Assembly: GCA_047975545.1 (NCBI GenBank) | Contig: JBKEDS010000076.1 | Span: forward strand, 1 to 22,308 | Direction: 5' to 3' | DNA length: 22,308 nucleotides | DNA from: JBKEDS01 sp047975545 | GTDB taxonomy: Bacteria; Bacteroidota; Bacteroidia; Flavobacteriales; Flavobacteriaceae | In this document: positions 22,149 to 22,308 of the stretch, one piece after another | How positions within the stretch are numbered: position 1 is the first letter of the stretch | Layout: each line of letters opens with the position of its first letter | The notes under the pieces: model-generated | Told to the model about the DNA's origin: nothing | Database searches by the model: none | What the model saw: only the letters and a program-made list of their open reading frames with translations | Translations under genes and position numbers: made by a program

Positions 22149-22308
22149 TTGAAAGCAACAAACAAATTCAAGTCTATTTTTAGCCAAATAGACGACCCCA
22201 GAAGCGATATAAACAAACTTCACAAATTAGATGACATCCTTCTCATCGGGATTATCAGCGTTATTTGTGCGGCAGATTCGTGGAAAGATATGGAAACCTA
22301 TGCCATGG
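22149..22308 (+). CDS. ISAs1-family transposase, N-terminal part (cut by window end)
   Basis: The first 53 codons are visible and the frame is open to the window end. The segment FKSIFSQIDDPRSDINKLHK followed by LDDILLIGIISVICAADSW matches the N-terminal domain that precedes the DDE catalytic domain in ISAs1 (H-repeat-associated) transposases. The catalytic residues lie beyond the window, so activity cannot be judged. The start is the TTG at 22149; no in-frame ATG is seen just upstream. The left end of the element is not obvious; CAGGGCAAACTCAC at 22015-22028 is a weak candidate because some ISAs1 ends begin CAGGG. Confidence 0.82.
   Translation, partial: MKATNKFKSIFSQIDDPRSDINKLHKLDDILLIGIISVICAADSWKDMETYAM

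Overview
The window looks like an ordinary chromosomal stretch of a Bacteroidota bacterium, most likely a marine-type Flavobacteriaceae. The signs are the gene families (DUF4271 beside hemD, DUF4296 behind pyrC, a 632-residue PurF-like protein, LpxH, a yicC-gmk pair, a NUMOD4/HNH protein), the absence of Shine-Dalgarno sequences, and several perfect TAnnTTTG boxes, the -7 element of Bacteroidota promoters. Most genes are housekeeping. No rRNA, complete tRNA or CRISPR array is visible.

Layout, left to right. 1-3132 (minus): an M16 zinc protease followed 2 bases later by the start of a DsbD-like thiol:disulfide protein that runs off the edge. 3354-5894 (plus): yicC-gmk, a 514-base repeat-filled gap, then nadD. 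5955-6893 (minus): a surface-type lipoprotein convergent with nadD. 7027-9252 (plus): gpsA and a beta-propeller glycosidase-like lipoprotein. 9253-9875: a 623-base gap with hairpin repeats and a tRNA-like fragment. 9876-11117 (plus): queD-lpxH. 11197-11360: a dispersed repeat. 11368-12741 (minus): mgtE. 13146-16065 (plus): a PfkB sugar kinase, a terminator, and the PurF-like gene. 16425-16814 (plus): a DUF423 membrane protein. 16868-18285 (minus): DUF4271-hemD. 18409-20918 (plus): a dolichol-phosphate-mannose-synthase-like glycosyltransferase, pyrC and a DUF4296 lipoprotein. 21010-21938 (minus): an HNH protein and a Zn-ribbon protein. 22149-22308 (plus): the first 53 codons of an ISAs1-type transposase, cut by the window end.

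The genes cover guanylate, NAD, purine and pyrimidine nucleotide synthesis (gmk, nadD, purF, pyrC), phospholipid and lipid A synthesis (gpsA, lpxH), queuosine (queD), haem (hemD), magnesium uptake (mgtE) and envelope proteins. They form short independent transcription units, not one system.

No convincing new multi-gene system is visible. The most unusual non-coding signal is a ~155-base element present twice in opposite orientation (5163-5318 and 12923-13075). One end coincides with the nadD start codon, and both copies carry the same short reading frame with the same stop. Next in interest are a tRNA-like fold lacking room for an anticodon arm (9262-9329), a dihydroorotase whose HxH metal motif reads QxH, a divergent PurF-like protein, and a HNH protein that looks domesticated.
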